The position numbers and the translations under genes are program-made. From positions 1-5,543 of the forward strand of contig CADCWJ010000075.1 of assembly GCA_902806365.1 (NCBI GenBank): 5,543 nt of DNA, written 5' to 3'. The notes under the pieces were generated by a model that made no database searches, was not told the origin of the DNA, and worked only from the letters and a program-made list of their open reading frames with translations. This document shows positions 4,952 through 5,543 of this stretch, in pieces. The stretch's first letter is position 1. Every line of letters starts with the position of its first letter. The DNA is from an uncultured Thermomicrobiales bacterium. Lineage in GTDB: Bacteria; Chloroflexota; Chloroflexia; Thermomicrobiales; UBA6265.

Positions 4952-5543
4952 ATGTTTGACTTCATGATCGTCGGTGCTGGTTTCGCTGGTAGTGTCCTCG
5001 CCGAGCGCCTTGCGACCCGCGACGGACTCCGGGTCCTCGTAGTCGAGAAGCGGCCGCACATAGCTGGCAACGCCTACGATTTCTACGACGATGCCGGGAT
5101 CCTCGTGCACAAGTACGGTCCCCATATCTTCCACTGCAATTCGCGCGAGATATATGCGTATCTCTCACGGTTCACCGAGTGGCGTCCTTATGAGCACCGG
5201 GTGCTTGCCAGCGTCGATGGCCAGCTCGTGCCGATTCCGATCAACCTCGACACCATCAACCGTCTGTACGGCCTGAACCTGACATCGTTCGAGCTCGAAG
5301 GGTTCCTCGATTCGGTCGCGGAACCGGTGGACCCGGTGGTGACGGCCGAAGACGCGGTGATCAGCAAGGTCGGCCGGGACCTGTATCGCAAGTTCTTTCG
5401 CGGCTACACCCGCAAGCAGTGGGGCGTCGAGCCGACCGAGCTGGACGCCTCCGTCACCGCCCGGATTCCCACACGGACGAACCGCGATGACCGTTACTTT
5501 ACCGATACCTATCAGGTGATGCCGCGTCAAGGGTATACCCGGA
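4952..5543 (+). CDS. glf: UDP-galactopyranose mutase, N-terminal part
   Basis: This flavoenzyme interconverts UDP-galactopyranose and UDP-galactofuranose using reduced FAD, supplying galactofuranose for surface glycans. The gene runs off the right edge after 197 codons, out of about 370-400 usual for the family. Visible hallmarks are the FAD-binding VGAGFAG at residues 7-13, VVEKRPHIAGNAYD, HKYGPHIFH, FTEWRPYEHRVLA, VPIPINLDTINRLYG, FFRGYTRKQWG with R154 and W157 near the substrate site, and TARIPTRTNRDDRYF. These blocks match bacterial UGM almost word for word. Two mild changes are HIAGN for the usual HIGGN and HCNS for HTNS. The ATG at 4952 is preferred over the in-frame ATG at codon 5 because AGGA sits seven bases upstream and the start leaves a normal N-terminus before the FAD motif. 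It is probably translated from the same mRNA as the upstream glycosyltransferase. The enzyme is cytoplasmic. Confidence 0.97.
   Translation, partial: MFDFMIVGAGFAGSVLAERLATRDGLRVLVVEKRPHIAGNAYDFYDDAGILVHKYGPHIFHCNSREIYAYLSRFTEWRPYEHRVLASVDGQLVPIPINLDTINRLYGLNLTSFELEGFLDSVAEPVDPVVTAEDAVISKVGRDLYRKFFRGYTRKQWGVEPTELDASVTARIPTRTNRDDRYFTDTYQVMPRQGYTR

Overview
The window comes from a high-GC bacterium. Codons are GC-rich at third positions, three of the four genes appear to start with GTG, and Shine-Dalgarno sequences are clear. The gene content (a GH2 glycosidase, a GH1/RmlD-like fusion, a GT4-like glycosyltransferase and UDP-galactopyranose mutase) indicates a carbohydrate or surface-glycan locus. 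I cannot place the organism firmly. A Chloroflexota/Thermomicrobia-type or actinobacterial genome would fit, but that is only an impression.

Layout: (1) 1-563, minus strand: the N-terminal 187 codons of a glycoside hydrolase family 2 enzyme, cut by the left edge. (2) 564-1242: about 680 bases without a convincing gene, unusually dense in perfect inverted repeats, with a terminator-like hairpin for the gene to its right. (3) 1243-3282, minus strand: a 679-residue fusion of a GH1-like glycosidase with an RmlD-like (dTDP-4-dehydrorhamnose reductase/SDR) module whose catalytic residues look lost and whose C-terminus looks short. (4) 3283-3661: a divergent intergenic region with a small palindrome and a 5'-leader hairpin. 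(5) 3662-4906, plus strand: a GT4-like glycosyltransferase. (6) 4952 to the right edge, plus strand: the N-terminal 197 codons of UDP-galactopyranose mutase (glf).

The glycosyltransferase and glf are 45 bases apart on the same strand and probably form an operon that makes UDP-galactofuranose and uses it, or a related sugar, in a glycan. The GH1/RmlD-like gene is transcribed away from them across a shared control region. It may modify, trim or regulate the same glycan. The GH2 gene lies beyond the palindromic gap and is more likely a separate catabolic enzyme.

The most unusual points are the GH1 module fused to an apparently dead reductase-like module, a seven-pair G:C hairpin inside the first 16 codons of that gene, and the palindrome-rich non-coding stretch. 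I see no CRISPR array, tRNA, rRNA, transposase or insertion-sequence end.
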